DNA from: Micavibrio sp. UBA5572
GTDB lineage: Bacteria > Pseudomonadota > Alphaproteobacteria > Micavibrionales > Micavibrionaceae
DNA length: 64,000 bases
Direction: 5' to 3'
NCBI GenBank assembly: GCA_002425415.1
Contig: DIMG01000024.1
Coordinates: forward strand, 12,354 to 76,353
Shown here: in pieces, positions 24,866 through 34,567 of the stretch
How the letters are laid out: every line of letters begins with the position of its first letter
Position numbering within the stretch: the stretch's first letter is position 1
Notes under the pieces: generated by a model
Told to the model about the DNA's origin: nothing
Database searches by the model: none
What the model saw: the letters and a program-made list of their open reading frames with translations, nothing else
Program-made: the position numbers and the translations under genes

Positions 24866-25777
24866 ATGACTGCTGAACTTACGCTAGGCCCCATTCTTTT
24901 TCATTGGCCAGCGGACAAAAAACGGGATTTTTACTTTCAGATTGCAGATGAATCTCCTGTTGATACCGTTTACATCGGAGAAGTCATTTGCTCCAAACGA
25001 TCTCCGTTCTTTGAATCTTACTATGAGGAAATTGCGGAACGACTACAAAAATCCGGTAAGAAAGTTGTCTTTTCTTCGCTGGCAGAAGTAATGATTCCGC
25101 GTGAACGAAAAATGACCGAAGGCTTATGTTCGGTAGAGACTTGCAATATTGAGATCGAAGCCAACGATTCTGCTGCTCTTTATCATCTACGCGGAATGCC
25201 ACACAGAATTGGATCTTTCCTCAATGTTTACAATGAAGATACCATGGAGTTTCTGGTGTCAAAGGGAGCAAAACACTTCACTCTTCCTCCTGAACTTCCC
25301 TCTTCTGTATTGAAAATTTTGGCTCAAAAGGCTCGGGCTCTTGATGTTACGATAGAAGTTCAAGTCTACGGGCGTGTTGGGCTTGCACTTTCTGCACGTT
25401 GCTACCATGCCCGTTCTCATAATCGGGTTAAAGACAACTGCCAATTTGTTTGTGAACAAGACCCTGATGGGATGACGCTGAACACGATCAATGGAACTCC
25501 GTTTCTAAGCATTAACGGAATTCAAACTTTGTCTTATCATTGCCTCTCTCTGTTGAATGAACTCGATGACATGAAAAAAATGGGAATTCAGGCCTTCAGG
25601 ATTTCTCCCCACAATCATGACATGGTAAAAACATCATCCTTATACCGCGATGTTCTGGACAAGACTATTTCCCCCAAAGAAGCATTGGTTAAACTCAAGA
25701 AAACGGGACTACAAATTCCATTTTCCAACGGTTTTTATCATGGCACAGATGGCTATAGATGGATTAAATCTGCCTAA
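24866..25777 (+). CDS. ubiV: UbiV, partner subunit for anaerobic ubiquinone hydroxylation
   Basis: A 303-residue U32-family protein that pairs with UbiU. The opening LGPILFHWPADKKRDFY matches UbiV. All four [4Fe-4S] ligand cysteines are present by alignment from memory with E. coli (C39, C180, C193, C197): C42 in VICSKR, C179 in SARC, C192 in KDNC and C196 in QFVC, with conserved 13- and 4-residue spacings. It gives the cell a ubiquinone pool for nitrate reductase when oxygen is absent. Last gene of ubiTUV. Confidence 0.93.
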   Translation: MTAELTLGPILFHWPADKKRDFYFQIADESPVDTVYIGEVICSKRSPFFESYYEEIAERLQKSGKKVVFSSLAEVMIPRERKMTEGLCSVETCNIEIEANDSAALYHLRGMPHRIGSFLNVYNEDTMEFLVSKGAKHFTLPPELPSSVLKILAQKARALDVTIEVQVYGRVGLALSARCYHARSHNRVKDNCQFVCEQDPDGMTLNTINGTPFLSINGIQTLSYHCLSLLNELDDMKKMGIQAFRISPHNHDMVKTSSLYRDVLDKTISPKEALVKLKKTGLQIPFSNGFYHGTDGYRWIKSA

Positions 25778-25780
25778 TCC

Positions 25781-25806
25781 AAAGACTCAAACAATCTATA
25801 GTCTTT
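25781..25806. terminator. Weak hairpin after ubiV
   Basis: AAAGACT (25781-25787) can pair with AGTCTTT (25800-25806) over a 12-base loop, immediately after the ubiV stop. There is no clean T-run behind it, so it is at best a weak or shared terminator between the convergent ubiV and the glycosyltransferase gene. Confidence 0.3.
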
Positions 25807-25879
25807 CTATAAATAACATTGTGATATTGCTACTGCGCTTTATCGCTGTTTTTTCTTGTTACAAAATTATTTGCTTTGA

Positions 25880-26989
25880 CTATATAACGCTCTTAATCAA
25901 ATCTTGCCATTGACTAACAATGGTTGATGGGGAAAAAACCAGCATATCTTTTCGCCCTTGTTTGCCCAGACTTTGCCTTAAATCTGCGTTGGACATGATA
26001 GATGTCATCGCTCTAGCCAATGACTTTGCCCGTCCATCTTTTCGACCTACCGATACTAGAAGACCATTTTTCTGATCTTTTATAATTTCGTTGGTTCCCG
26101 GGCAATCTGCAAATCCGATTACCGGCAACCCTACAGACATAGCCTCAGCAGTTGCCAAGCCGAAAGATTCATAAGTTGATGCCAATACAAAGGCTTGAGA
26201 GGATTGATAGTCGTGCATAATATTTTTTGTTAATCCAGAAAGTAAAATTCTTTCTGATAACCCTAAATCTTCAACCTGTCGGGACAACGTAGAGCGCAAC
26301 GTTCCTTCGCCAATGATTTTCAAATCCCAATCTGGAAATTTATCAGCAATCAAAGCAAAAGCATCAATTAAAGTTTTTTGATCTTTTTGCGGATCAAGTC
26401 TTCCCACCGAAAGCAAGGTTTTGCGCTTTTCCAAGACTCCCACAACATCGGCAACCTGATTCGATATTACAACGGGGTTGGAAATGGCAACCATTCGTGA
26501 CCATAAAATTTTTGGATACATCTTGATGATGGCATCAGACAAAACGGTAATTTTTTGACACCTTAATCCAGTCAAGATCAAAAGCGCAAATTCCAAAGGG
26601 CGAGATTTATAATGATCGGGAACAATATGCTCACTAGCAATGACTGGAATTTTTATCCCAGTCATTGCCAAAACCATCGGAACAAACATACTATGTTGAA
26701 ATGGGATAAGCAAATCAGGGGAAATTTTTTTAATAACCCCCCTCAACAAGAATAGCCGCTTCAATGTTTCTAAATATCCTGCACGTTTAGAAGAATCTCC
26801 AATCCCTAATCTAATCCATGTTATCCCTTCTGGAACGGTATAAAAACTTTCAGCTTTTTTACGATCAAACGTAACTAAAACCAACTCATGCCCATACTGT
26901 GTTTGAAGCCCCTCAGCCACTTGCAAAAAAACACGTTCTGCTCCACCGGCCATATCTTCAAGACGTTTGATAGCCATCAGGATTTTCAT
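25880..26989 (-). CDS. GT4 family glycosyltransferase
   Basis: A 369-residue GT-B glycosyltransferase. It opens MKILMAIKRLEDMAGGAERV (Gly-rich acceptor loop), has LLSVGRLDPQKDQKTLIDAF at the start of the donor domain, and the E-x7-E region is SFGLATAEAMSVGLPVIGF. GT4 enzymes transfer sugars from nucleotide donors with retention; the sugar is unknown. Its start overlaps the stop of the next upstream GT4 gene by four bases (ATGA). It shares phrases such as FPDWDLKIIGEG with that gene, so the two are paralogs. Last gene of the minus-strand glycosyltransferase operon. Confidence 0.88.
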   Translation of the reverse strand: MKILMAIKRLEDMAGGAERVFLQVAEGLQTQYGHELVLVTFDRKKAESFYTVPEGITWIRLGIGDSSKRAGYLETLKRLFLLRGVIKKISPDLLIPFQHSMFVPMVLAMTGIKIPVIASEHIVPDHYKSRPLEFALLILTGLRCQKITVLSDAIIKMYPKILWSRMVAISNPVVISNQVADVVGVLEKRKTLLSVGRLDPQKDQKTLIDAFALIADKFPDWDLKIIGEGTLRSTLSRQVEDLGLSERILLSGLTKNIMHDYQSSQAFVLASTYESFGLATAEAMSVGLPVIGFADCPGTNEIIKDQKNGLLVSVGRKDGRAKSLARAMTSIMSNADLRQSLGKQGRKDMLVFSPSTIVSQWQDLIKSVI

Positions 26990-28131
26990 TGTCCTGATCC
27001 CTCACGTAAAATCTTTTCCCACCCGTCAATAATAATATCAGGAGTATAATTTTTTGTTTTCTCGAACGAGGATTCTCCCATCCTTTGTCGCAAATCAGGA
27101 TTCCCCATTAGCTTGCTTAAAGCCTCAGAAAGCGTCTTAATATTACCATTTCCATCTGCCAATAACCCTGTCTTATCATTATCAATTAAATCACTAACAC
27201 CGTCACATCCAGAAAAACCGACACAAGGAAGCCCATGCGCCATAGCTTCGGCCAAAGAATTCGGAAACCCTTCCCATCTGGACGGCAGACAAAAGATCTG
27301 TGCTTTTTGCAGCCATTCCGGAACATTATTTGTAGCACCCTGCAGAAAAATACGTGATGAAATTTTTTCCGGCAAAGTTGCAATCAAATCCTTCAAAGCA
27401 TTTTCTTGTCCGCCGCTCCCAACAATAATCAAATCCCAATCTGGAAAGTTCTGTGCAATTAGAGCAAATGCCGATACCAAGACAGCCTGATTCTTCTCAG
27501 GGCTTAAACGCCCAGTACATAAAAGACTTTTTCTTAATCCTTCTTTCCCTACAGAATTGGCAAGTTTTTCTGCAGGAAATATATGATTGGGTGTCACTTT
27601 TATTTTAACCCATAGGAATTTCGGAAATGCTTCCCTATACCGTTCGAACTGGACAGTTACAGCTGCGGCTATACGAAAAATTTGACATGAAAACCAAAAC
27701 GGTGGAAATGCCGTAATATATGCATAACGAAAAGGAGATTCGCGTATAGCACATATCATGGGAATGCCTAAACCCAGCCCGTATATTTTGAGCGTCACAA
27801 AAGACCCTTCCTGAAATCCCAAAACAATATCAGGCCTAATATCTTTCAAAAAATTTCTAACTTTCAAGAAACGTTTTAATCTCAGCAAAAAGCTCGCTTT
27901 TTTTTCAGGATTACCCATGGCGAGTTTAAACCAGCTTATACGGGAGTCGATCGGATAAAAACTTTGGGCATCTTCATTGACATCCCATGTAAACAAAGAA
28001 ACATGATGCCCGCGTGTTACCAATTCATTCATCAAGGTCGTTGACATGCGTTCAACGCCGCCCACTACACCATCAAACTTGCGGCATGCCACTAAAACCC
28101 GCAATGGTTTTTTAGATTTTCTGTCCGCCAT
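26986..28131 (-). CDS. GT4 family glycosyltransferase (paralog)
   Basis: A 381-residue GT-B enzyme with RVLVACRKFDGVVGGVERM at the N-terminus, LLCTGRLSPEKNQAVLVSAF, and RWEGFPNSLAEAMAHGLPC as the E-x7-E site. It is similar in layout to the 25880-26989 enzyme and probably acts in the same glycan chain. It overlaps the upstream GT2 gene by 20 bases, so the genes are translated in concert. Donor and acceptor cannot be inferred. Confidence 0.88.
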   Translation of the reverse strand: MADRKSKKPLRVLVACRKFDGVVGGVERMSTTLMNELVTRGHHVSLFTWDVNEDAQSFYPIDSRISWFKLAMGNPEKKASFLLRLKRFLKVRNFLKDIRPDIVLGFQEGSFVTLKIYGLGLGIPMICAIRESPFRYAYITAFPPFWFSCQIFRIAAAVTVQFERYREAFPKFLWVKIKVTPNHIFPAEKLANSVGKEGLRKSLLCTGRLSPEKNQAVLVSAFALIAQNFPDWDLIIVGSGGQENALKDLIATLPEKISSRIFLQGATNNVPEWLQKAQIFCLPSRWEGFPNSLAEAMAHGLPCVGFSGCDGVSDLIDNDKTGLLADGNGNIKTLSEALSKLMGNPDLRQRMGESSFEKTKNYTPDIIIDGWEKILREGSGQ

Positions 28132-29080
28132 TTCGTTTCATTTTCCATTCATGCAATAAACGCCTCGGCGCAGCTTTTAAAAATCTTTTTGCAGTTAAAA
28201 CCGGATATTTCCAAACCATTTTAAAAACTTGAAAGGCCGCTTTAAATTTCTGACCGGAAAAATGATAATACCGCACATAAATCCAAGCTTGCGCATATTC
28301 ATACCTTTCATAACGATCAAGGATGTATTTATATTTTTTAACAAATGCCAGCTCGCTATCCCTTGCAATATGAGGTTTTTTATCAATACCGGCAGACGCA
28401 TGCTGAGTCATGACATATTCTTTGGTTCCAATAACATGTCCCCCAGCTAACCCTAACCTAACGGCAAAATCGCAATCTTCGCTGCGCTTCAAAGAAACAT
28501 CATAAGAACCAACTTTTTCAAATGTAGATTTTCTTGCCATCAAAGAACAACTTGGTGTTCCCCCTCCATAGAAGACATCAGGATCACGATCCAAATAAAG
28601 ATGGTATTTCACAATATCTTCACCAACCGGTTGATGTGGACGAGACCCTATTGCCTGAAAATCAACCACATAATTGTTTGGATATTTCTTTATTAGACTT
28701 GCGTAACAAGCTACCAAAACAATACCCGTTTTTGCTTCATAATCGGATATAGTCTGATACTGCGTTTTAATACGATCAGGGTGGCTTTCATCATCGTCAT
28801 CAAAAATAGCAATGAATTCCCCTGATGAATTTTCTATTATACTATTTAGCGCAGAAGGAAACCCTTTATTTTGTTCGTGAAGAACCAATCTGACCCGATC
28901 ACTCATCATTTTCTTTTCTTTAATAACATCAATCGATCTATCCTGAGACCCGTCATCAACAACTACAATTTCAAAATTCGGATAATCTTGCGCTAAAGCC
29001 CCATCTATCGCACGTCCGATAGTATCTTCAGCATTATAACAGGTCAAACCTATGGTAATGAGAGGATGTGAAGCTGTCAT
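28112..29080 (-). CDS. GT2 family glycosyltransferase
   Basis: A 322-residue GT-A enzyme. TIGLTCYNAEDTIGRAIDGA at the start, VVVDDGSQDRS as the nucleotide site and IAIFDDDDESHPDR as the DxD metal site are clear. The second half (GSYDVSLKRSEDCDFAVRLG) carries the ED-type catalytic base region. It is one of three neighbouring GT2 paralogs that share the G-x-TCYN opening. It has no membrane helix and is probably cytoplasmic at the inner membrane. Confidence 0.9.
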   Translation of the reverse strand: MTASHPLITIGLTCYNAEDTIGRAIDGALAQDYPNFEIVVVDDGSQDRSIDVIKEKKMMSDRVRLVLHEQNKGFPSALNSIIENSSGEFIAIFDDDDESHPDRIKTQYQTISDYEAKTGIVLVACYASLIKKYPNNYVVDFQAIGSRPHQPVGEDIVKYHLYLDRDPDVFYGGGTPSCSLMARKSTFEKVGSYDVSLKRSEDCDFAVRLGLAGGHVIGTKEYVMTQHASAGIDKKPHIARDSELAFVKKYKYILDRYERYEYAQAWIYVRYYHFSGQKFKAAFQVFKMVWKYPVLTAKRFLKAAPRRLLHEWKMKRNGGQKI

Positions 29081-29086
29081 ATAGAC

Positions 29087-30049
29087 CTACCTACTTCCTT
29101 GCATAACATAGAACGACTTCAACCGAGACCGCGTTCTTTTGGCAGGAATTGCCCATCCTATCTTACAAAGGGTTTGCACAGGATGTCTAAATAGTAAAAA
29201 TAAAATTTTCACAAAAACCTCTCGAAACTGTCCCGAAAGATTAGCATACTTGACATCCTGCCATGCCACGCAAAAAGAATACCACCCAATAGAGGACAAA
29301 TAATCTTTATGTTTTTCTATCATCATTTTTTCTGCCGCATATTCACGATCAAGGGTTTTATCGTTTCCACCCGTCATCGTTTGAATGACCAATGGTTCTG
29401 CAATCCCAACAAAATGCCCTCCGGCTAACGCAAACCGAACATTAAAATCCGTATCTTCACATCGACGTAAATTTCTGTCAAACCCTTGAATAACCTTGAA
29501 TGCAGAAACGGGAGCCATCCGCGAACAATTTGCACACGACCCGACAACTCCTTTTGACAGATGCCCCACCAAAATGCGGTTTGCCATATTGACTCCGTGC
29601 GGAGCCTCTCCTTCAACACATCCTGCCGTTGGCTCGTAAAATTCTGACCCATCCTGATAGGATTGTAACCTTGCAGAATGACACACTACCATATCTGTAT
29701 GAAACTCTTTCTGATAAGATAAAATACGATCCAACTGGGTCTGCACACGATGATCAACGCTGACATCATCATCGTCAAAAATGACCAAATATTTACCTTG
29801 AGCCTCTTGAATAAGAGTATTCAAAGCCCCTGCAAAACCAGTATTTTCCTTGTGAATAATCAATCTGGCTTCAGGATTACGGCTAATCATTTGCGTGATA
29901 ACACCCACAGACTCATCCGAGGATCCATCATCAACAATCAGAATTTCTTTATTAGAATAGTTCTGAGCTAAAGCACTCTGAATGGCTCTGCCGATTGTAT
30001 CTGCAGAATTATAACAGGTCATGCCTATAGTGACTTTTTCTTGATCCAT
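29087..30049 (-). CDS. GT2 family glycosyltransferase (paralog 2)
   Basis: A 320-residue GT-A enzyme beginning MDQEKVTIGMTCYNSADTIG. The nucleotide site is LIVDDGSSDES and the metal site is LVIFDDDDVSVDHR; RCEDTDFNVRFALAGG is the catalytic-base region. An in-frame codon at 30184 would add 45 residues that run into the upstream gene and do not look like GT2, so ATG 30049 is preferred. The tail is basic (AKRTRSRLKSFYVM). Paralog of the genes on both sides. Confidence 0.88.
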   Translation of the reverse strand: MDQEKVTIGMTCYNSADTIGRAIQSALAQNYSNKEILIVDDGSSDESVGVITQMISRNPEARLIIHKENTGFAGALNTLIQEAQGKYLVIFDDDDVSVDHRVQTQLDRILSYQKEFHTDMVVCHSARLQSYQDGSEFYEPTAGCVEGEAPHGVNMANRILVGHLSKGVVGSCANCSRMAPVSAFKVIQGFDRNLRRCEDTDFNVRFALAGGHFVGIAEPLVIQTMTGGNDKTLDREYAAEKMMIEKHKDYLSSIGWYSFCVAWQDVKYANLSGQFREVFVKILFLLFRHPVQTLCKIGWAIPAKRTRSRLKSFYVMQGSR

Positions 30050-30060
30050 ATCAGAAAACT

Positions 30061-31014
30061 TTATCCATAAAATTTCTTTAATACCTGAAGTCGCGTAACT
30101 CTTCGTAAAACCCGGCAAGCTGTCTCGTAACCTATAGTTCGGGGTGCCAAACAACATGCCAGAAAATGATAGAAACGTGACCAAACCATACGGTGTTTCC
30201 CTCCAAAATACCTTGCTCGTGCAATCATCAAAGATGCAGCATACACCCCTTTTGCATCAAGATAGTTTTTATGCTTCTTACGCAACATCATGGCATATTT
30301 GAGAGGAATTTTACCGGCCTTATCCCGTGTTGGTGTCTTTCTTTGACAAACCAATGGCTGGTCAACAGAAATAAAATGTGCTCCCATAAACGCTGCCCGT
30401 ACAGCTAAATCCCATTCTGCACACCTCCTGAAATCAGGATCAAAAGGCCCTACTTTCAGAAATGCTGAACGTGGAGCCATAAGTGTACAGCTTCCAAACA
30501 TGCCCCAGACAAAACCAGAGGCGCCCGAATGCCACAACAGAAAATCGGCAACATCCAAGCCATGAGGTTCAGGAAATGTTCGTCCGATTGCAAATGCCTT
30601 GCCACTCGGGATGGTTTCCCCAACCAGCAAAATATTCCTGTTGGTATAGCAAAATATAAAATCTGTCCGGTGCAGCCGACCATAAGCTTGAATACGAACA
30701 AGCTGCTCAGACAGACGATCAGAACGGCTCATATCGTCATCATCAAAAAAGGCAATATAATCTCCTTGTGCATTCTCAATAATGCTATTAAGTGCGCTTG
30801 GATAACCTTTGTTTTCTTTATGGCAAACAAGAAGGATGTTGGTTTTATCTTTGATAGCTTCTTTGACCAAGCTGACGGAATTATCTTGTGAGCAATCATC
30901 AACAACCACAATTTCAAAATCAGCATAATCCTGCATACAGGCCGACTCTATTGCCTGTACAATCGTTGCTTCAGCGTTATAGCAAGTAATACCGATGGTG
31001 ATTTTTATACTCAT
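30061..31014 (-). CDS. GT2 family glycosyltransferase (paralog 3)
   Basis: A 317-residue GT-A enzyme. The start region is SIKITIGITCYNAEATIVQA, followed by VVVDDCSQDNS, the metal site AFFDDDDMSRSDR and the later RRCAEWDLAVRAAFMG. ATG 31014 has GAGGAC upstream; a codon at 31032 would add six residues. It is the first gene of the five-gene minus-strand glycosyltransferase operon. The 216-base spacer to the divergent acyltransferase must hold the promoters of both sides, but I see no clear boxes there. Confidence 0.88.
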   Translation of the reverse strand: MSIKITIGITCYNAEATIVQAIESACMQDYADFEIVVVDDCSQDNSVSLVKEAIKDKTNILLVCHKENKGYPSALNSIIENAQGDYIAFFDDDDMSRSDRLSEQLVRIQAYGRLHRTDFIFCYTNRNILLVGETIPSGKAFAIGRTFPEPHGLDVADFLLWHSGASGFVWGMFGSCTLMAPRSAFLKVGPFDPDFRRCAEWDLAVRAAFMGAHFISVDQPLVCQRKTPTRDKAGKIPLKYAMMLRKKHKNYLDAKGVYAASLMIARARYFGGKHRMVWSRFYHFLACCLAPRTIGYETACRVLRRVTRLQVLKKFYG

Positions 31015-31230
31015 GTCCTCAATTATTTTCAATAATTCGTGGCGATGTGTCGATCTGCTAACTCAGTCTTTTATCATTGAAGACCTTTGTATAGTCAAAC
31101 CAATTTTTCCTATAGAGCCCTAAAGAAATGTTGAAATATGCCAATTCATACCAACCTCAACAAAAACATAGATAGACATACTGCTTGTTTTTATATACAC
31201 GTACATACATTGTGCCATTGAGCGAGCAAC

Positions 31231-31920
31231 ATGCCTGATAAAAAGTCTGATAGAAACTTCGACAAACCTTACGTTCCAAAGCTGTCACATAAAATTGTCC
31301 GGCGCTTACTGCGCCTTGTTCGAGATTGGGGCAGAGCAAAAAATCGTGTTTTATATGGATTATGCGGCCAGATCTGGATTGCAGAGCGAGCAATTATAGA
31401 ACCTCAAGCACGCATTATTCTGGATCATCAGTCCGATCTGGAATTTGTCGCATCCATAGGATCTGGTACGATTATCAAGGATTTTGCGTTAATTTGCCCG
31501 CGTTCGGGATTTATCACGATCGGCAGAAGTTGCTCAATTAATCCTTATTGTGTGCTTTTAGGATATGGCGGAATCACCATCGGGGATCATGTTCGGATTG
31601 CAGCGCATACATCACTCATTGCGTTCAATCACAATTTTGAAGACCCTGATAAACCTATCAATCATCAAGGATACAGATCATCAGGTATTATTATTGAAGA
31701 TGATGTCTGGATTGCGTCAGGCGTTAGAGTATTGGATGGTGTTACAATTGGAAAAGGTGCGGTCATTGGAGCCGGAGCTGTTGTAACAAAAGATATTCCT
31801 CCTTATGCGATTGCGGCAGGTGTTCCGGCAAAAGTTATTAAAACTCGCTTAAATCAAGAACAAAATCAAAAAACGTCGAGTAGAAAAGTGTATACCCATG
31901 ACAACATTACATCTGTTTGA
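31231..31920 (+). CDS. Left-handed beta-helix (hexapeptide) acyltransferase
   Basis: A 229-residue protein. From about residue 55 it is built of hexapeptide turns (ITIGRSCSIN, GGITIGDHVRIAAHTSLIA, IIIEDDVWIASGVRV, VTIGKGAVIGAGAVVTKDI) and ends in the standard YAIAAGVPAKVI. HNFEDPDKPI supplies a His in the usual loop of the maltose/WbbJ-type O-acetyltransferases. It most likely adds an acetyl group to a glycan residue or precursor. It overlaps the flippase gene by 23 bases, so the two are coupled. Confidence 0.87.
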   Translation: MPDKKSDRNFDKPYVPKLSHKIVRRLLRLVRDWGRAKNRVLYGLCGQIWIAERAIIEPQARIILDHQSDLEFVASIGSGTIIKDFALICPRSGFITIGRSCSINPYCVLLGYGGITIGDHVRIAAHTSLIAFNHNFEDPDKPINHQGYRSSGIIIEDDVWIASGVRVLDGVTIGKGAVIGAGAVVTKDIPPYAIAAGVPAKVIKTRLNQEQNQKTSSRKVYTHDNITSV

Positions 31921-33175
31921 TTGTGGCAAAAATTTTCTTGAAAAATTGTCGCAAAACAGAAAAGATCTAATCAAAAATTTTCTAATGGTTTTTGCTCTGC
32001 GCGGTGTCCAGAAAATTGCTGCGATTATCATGATCTATTTTCTAGTGCGGGGACTTTCACAAGAACAATTTGCTTTTTACAGCCTTGTTCTCACTGCCAT
32101 GGGGTTATTATCCGTTTTTACTTTACCAGAACTGACTACAACTATTACCCAATCTGTTGCCCGAGGTTTCAACGGAACATACCGGAAGGTCATGCCGCTT
32201 TCATTCTTAACAAGCTGGCTTGGATCATTTTGTCTGATTGGTGGAAGTTTATGGTATTATTTGAATGAGGCAAATAATAACGCCTCGGCTCTCTTGATTG
32301 CCGCTATATGTTTTCCATTTTCAATGGGATTGGAGCAATGGAAGGGTCTAAAAAAGGGATTGGAAGATTTTAAAGCCATCGCATGGTTTAGTGGGCAAAT
32401 ATACGCTATACAATCAGCTCTTATAACAGGATCAATTCTTTTGTTTCCTGGAAATTATGTTCTACCTATCCTCTTTTTCTGCTCGACCGGAATGGTTCGC
32501 AATATTATTCAGACGATCAGAGCTCTTCACTTTGTCAAACCAGATGACAAAAGTGAAGAAGGCAGTATGAAATATGGAATCAAAGCTACTATTTATTCCT
32601 TTGCCAACACGCTTGCCAATCAACTTGATAAGTTACTTTTATATTTTTTCATTTCACCGATAGATATGGCATTGCTGGTCGTTGCAGAGAAAATTCCGGA
32701 GCTCATCAAGAATCTAATACAAGATGTTGCAAATGTTATGATGCCTAGGTTTGCCAAGCACAAAGAGTATACAAAGAAAACGGACAAGCAGCTTAAAATC
32801 CTTTCCGGATTTTTTGCGATTGGCATTGTTGTATTTGCTTTTCTATTTCTGCCCCTTTTCTTTGAATCTTTATTCAGCAGCAGTTACACAGACGCACTTC
32901 CTTATGCGATTGCCTTGCTTTGCACTATTGCGCTGGGAAATTTTGCAACCCTTAGATCCCGCTTTATCATGTCAAAATTGGATATTTCAAGTTATCGGGA
33001 TATTACGTTGGGCATGTCTTTCACAAGAATAATAGCGTCCCTTATTCTGGTTCCTACTATGGGGCTTGCAGGTGCGGTTATATCAACCATACTTTACAGG
33101 CTGGTGATGATCGGCATTGTCGAATATATATTCAGAACACGATATAAGTTTATTTTGCAGGTTTCTCAGCAATAA
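31898..33175 (+). CDS. Wzx-like polysaccharide flippase (MATE/MOP superfamily)
   Basis: A 425-residue membrane protein with about 12 hydrophobic helices and the Wzx-like opening LIKNFLMVFALRGVQKIAAI. IYSFANTLANQLDKLLLYFF and the C-terminal GLAGAVISTILYRLVMIG stretch are typical of O-antigen or exopolysaccharide unit flippases. It probably moves a lipid-linked oligosaccharide made by the adjacent glycosyltransferases to the periplasm. No Wzy polymerase or ligase gene is visible. The 3' end overlaps the convergent methyltransferase by 26 bases. Confidence 0.82.
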   Translation: MTTLHLFDCGKNFLEKLSQNRKDLIKNFLMVFALRGVQKIAAIIMIYFLVRGLSQEQFAFYSLVLTAMGLLSVFTLPELTTTITQSVARGFNGTYRKVMPLSFLTSWLGSFCLIGGSLWYYLNEANNNASALLIAAICFPFSMGLEQWKGLKKGLEDFKAIAWFSGQIYAIQSALITGSILLFPGNYVLPILFFCSTGMVRNIIQTIRALHFVKPDDKSEEGSMKYGIKATIYSFANTLANQLDKLLLYFFISPIDMALLVVAEKIPELIKNLIQDVANVMMPRFAKHKEYTKKTDKQLKILSGFFAIGIVVFAFLFLPLFFESLFSSSYTDALPYAIALLCTIALGNFATLRSRFIMSKLDISSYRDITLGMSFTRIIASLILVPTMGLAGAVISTILYRLVMIGIVEYIFRTRYKFILQVSQQ

Positions 33176-34358
33176 ACGAGACAGCTTTACCACACAAATC
33201 AGCAATGGTGATGTTATCATTTTGAATCAAGCAATCAGAAATGATATCAGGGGTTAACAAAGCCCGATGGGCATCAGATACATATTCCACGTCCCACAAT
33301 CTAATTTTAAATCCGGCCTTAGACACAGCATTTTGAATATAATTCGTTGTATGGCGGCGATTTAAAGCGTTTTTGATCCATGGTAAACTGACTTCAGCCT
33401 CATTGGGGCGATATAACCTGATATAATGCTCTAGATCATCATCATTCATGCGCATATGTGCCCATGGGGAATCAAGTGAAGCATGAGAATGAGCCCCGCC
33501 AATGTGAAAGAATGGATCGTATCTGTGGAACATCACTCCCCCGGGACGCAAAATTCTGAACATTTCATCAAAAGCTGCAGGTAAATCGGCAATATGTTCA
33601 ATCACACTTAACGAATACACCAAGGCCAATGAGTCTTCTTCGTATCCGGTGCGCGTGGTAATATCCCCCACATCGAATGTAACTTTGGTTTTGGTTAAAT
33701 CACGTATAATTTCGTGACGGCTGGTGGATTTTACGCTGTCATAGTAAAAGTTATCTATGCCGAAAGCCTGAAATCCCAAACGCTCGAATCCAATAATGGA
33801 CTCGCCACCTGATGTATATCCAATTTCTAGGATTTTATCCTGTCCCGAAATCTTTTTACCTGTAACCAACCCATTAATTTTCTCGATCAAGGCTCTATGC
33901 TGTACTGTCTTTTTTGAAATTAATGTTTCCGCTGTCTCAAGACTAGGTTTTAGTAACCTTTTTCCAATGTCGGGAATGGTTGTTGTTACAAACAAATTAC
34001 TATATTTTTCAACATAAGGGGTTAAACGCGCACGAATATTCATAAAAGAATCCGTAATTGTGCGGTGACCAATCACATCCTTTAGATATTTTTGGTCATC
34101 TTCTGAAAGCAAGCCCTTCCCTTTCAACTCTGAAAGTCCGGCAACAGGCCCAAAAACGGACCAACATTTTTTTAGGCTATAGCGATGATGTTTCAAAACC
34201 GGAATTTTAGTTCCTGACGAAGACGTGAATATGTCTTCGACCTCATCCTGAGCTGACTCAACGGAAGGAGAAAAAACATCACTTGTTTTTGTTCTGGGAA
34301 TATGGCGAAGAAGATAATTGACCGCCTTGGCTTCGATAGATTTAATAGCAGCCTTCAT
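33150..34358 (-). CDS. Class I SAM-dependent methyltransferase with N-terminal extension
   Basis: A 402-residue protein. The methyltransferase fold covers about residues 170-330: KILEIGYTSGGESIIGFERL is the SAM-binding motif I (Tyr-Thr-Ser instead of Cys-Gly-x), and VYSLSVIEHIADLPAAFDEM plus RILRPGGVMFHRYDPF follow. About 165 residues of unassigned sequence precede it. ATG 34358 has GGAGGGA upstream; the earlier GTG is inside that site. It may methylate a sugar or lipid of the glycan. It faces the flippase and is divergent from the GMC oxidoreductase across 209 bases in which I see no clear signal. Confidence 0.75.
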   Translation of the reverse strand: MKAAIKSIEAKAVNYLLRHIPRTKTSDVFSPSVESAQDEVEDIFTSSSGTKIPVLKHHRYSLKKCWSVFGPVAGLSELKGKGLLSEDDQKYLKDVIGHRTITDSFMNIRARLTPYVEKYSNLFVTTTIPDIGKRLLKPSLETAETLISKKTVQHRALIEKINGLVTGKKISGQDKILEIGYTSGGESIIGFERLGFQAFGIDNFYYDSVKSTSRHEIIRDLTKTKVTFDVGDITTRTGYEEDSLALVYSLSVIEHIADLPAAFDEMFRILRPGGVMFHRYDPFFHIGGAHSHASLDSPWAHMRMNDDDLEHYIRLYRPNEAEVSLPWIKNALNRRHTTNYIQNAVSKAGFKIRLWDVEYVSDAHRALLTPDIISDCLIQNDNITIADLCGKAVSFIAEKPAK

Positions 34359-34567
34359 AGCTCCCTCCACGGAAAAACATAAGGAATTCTGAGTTTGTCT
34401 AACATTCTGCCATTATTTTTGTCAACTGGTTCGGCTTGAACACTGGCCAAATATACCTTAACAAATCCCGCGACAATCTATCTAAAGACTAACAGTTGAA
34501 TATAAGATGTGAAAACGATACAAAATCTGATCTGAAATATATTTAAACAAAATAGTAGGAAAACGTC

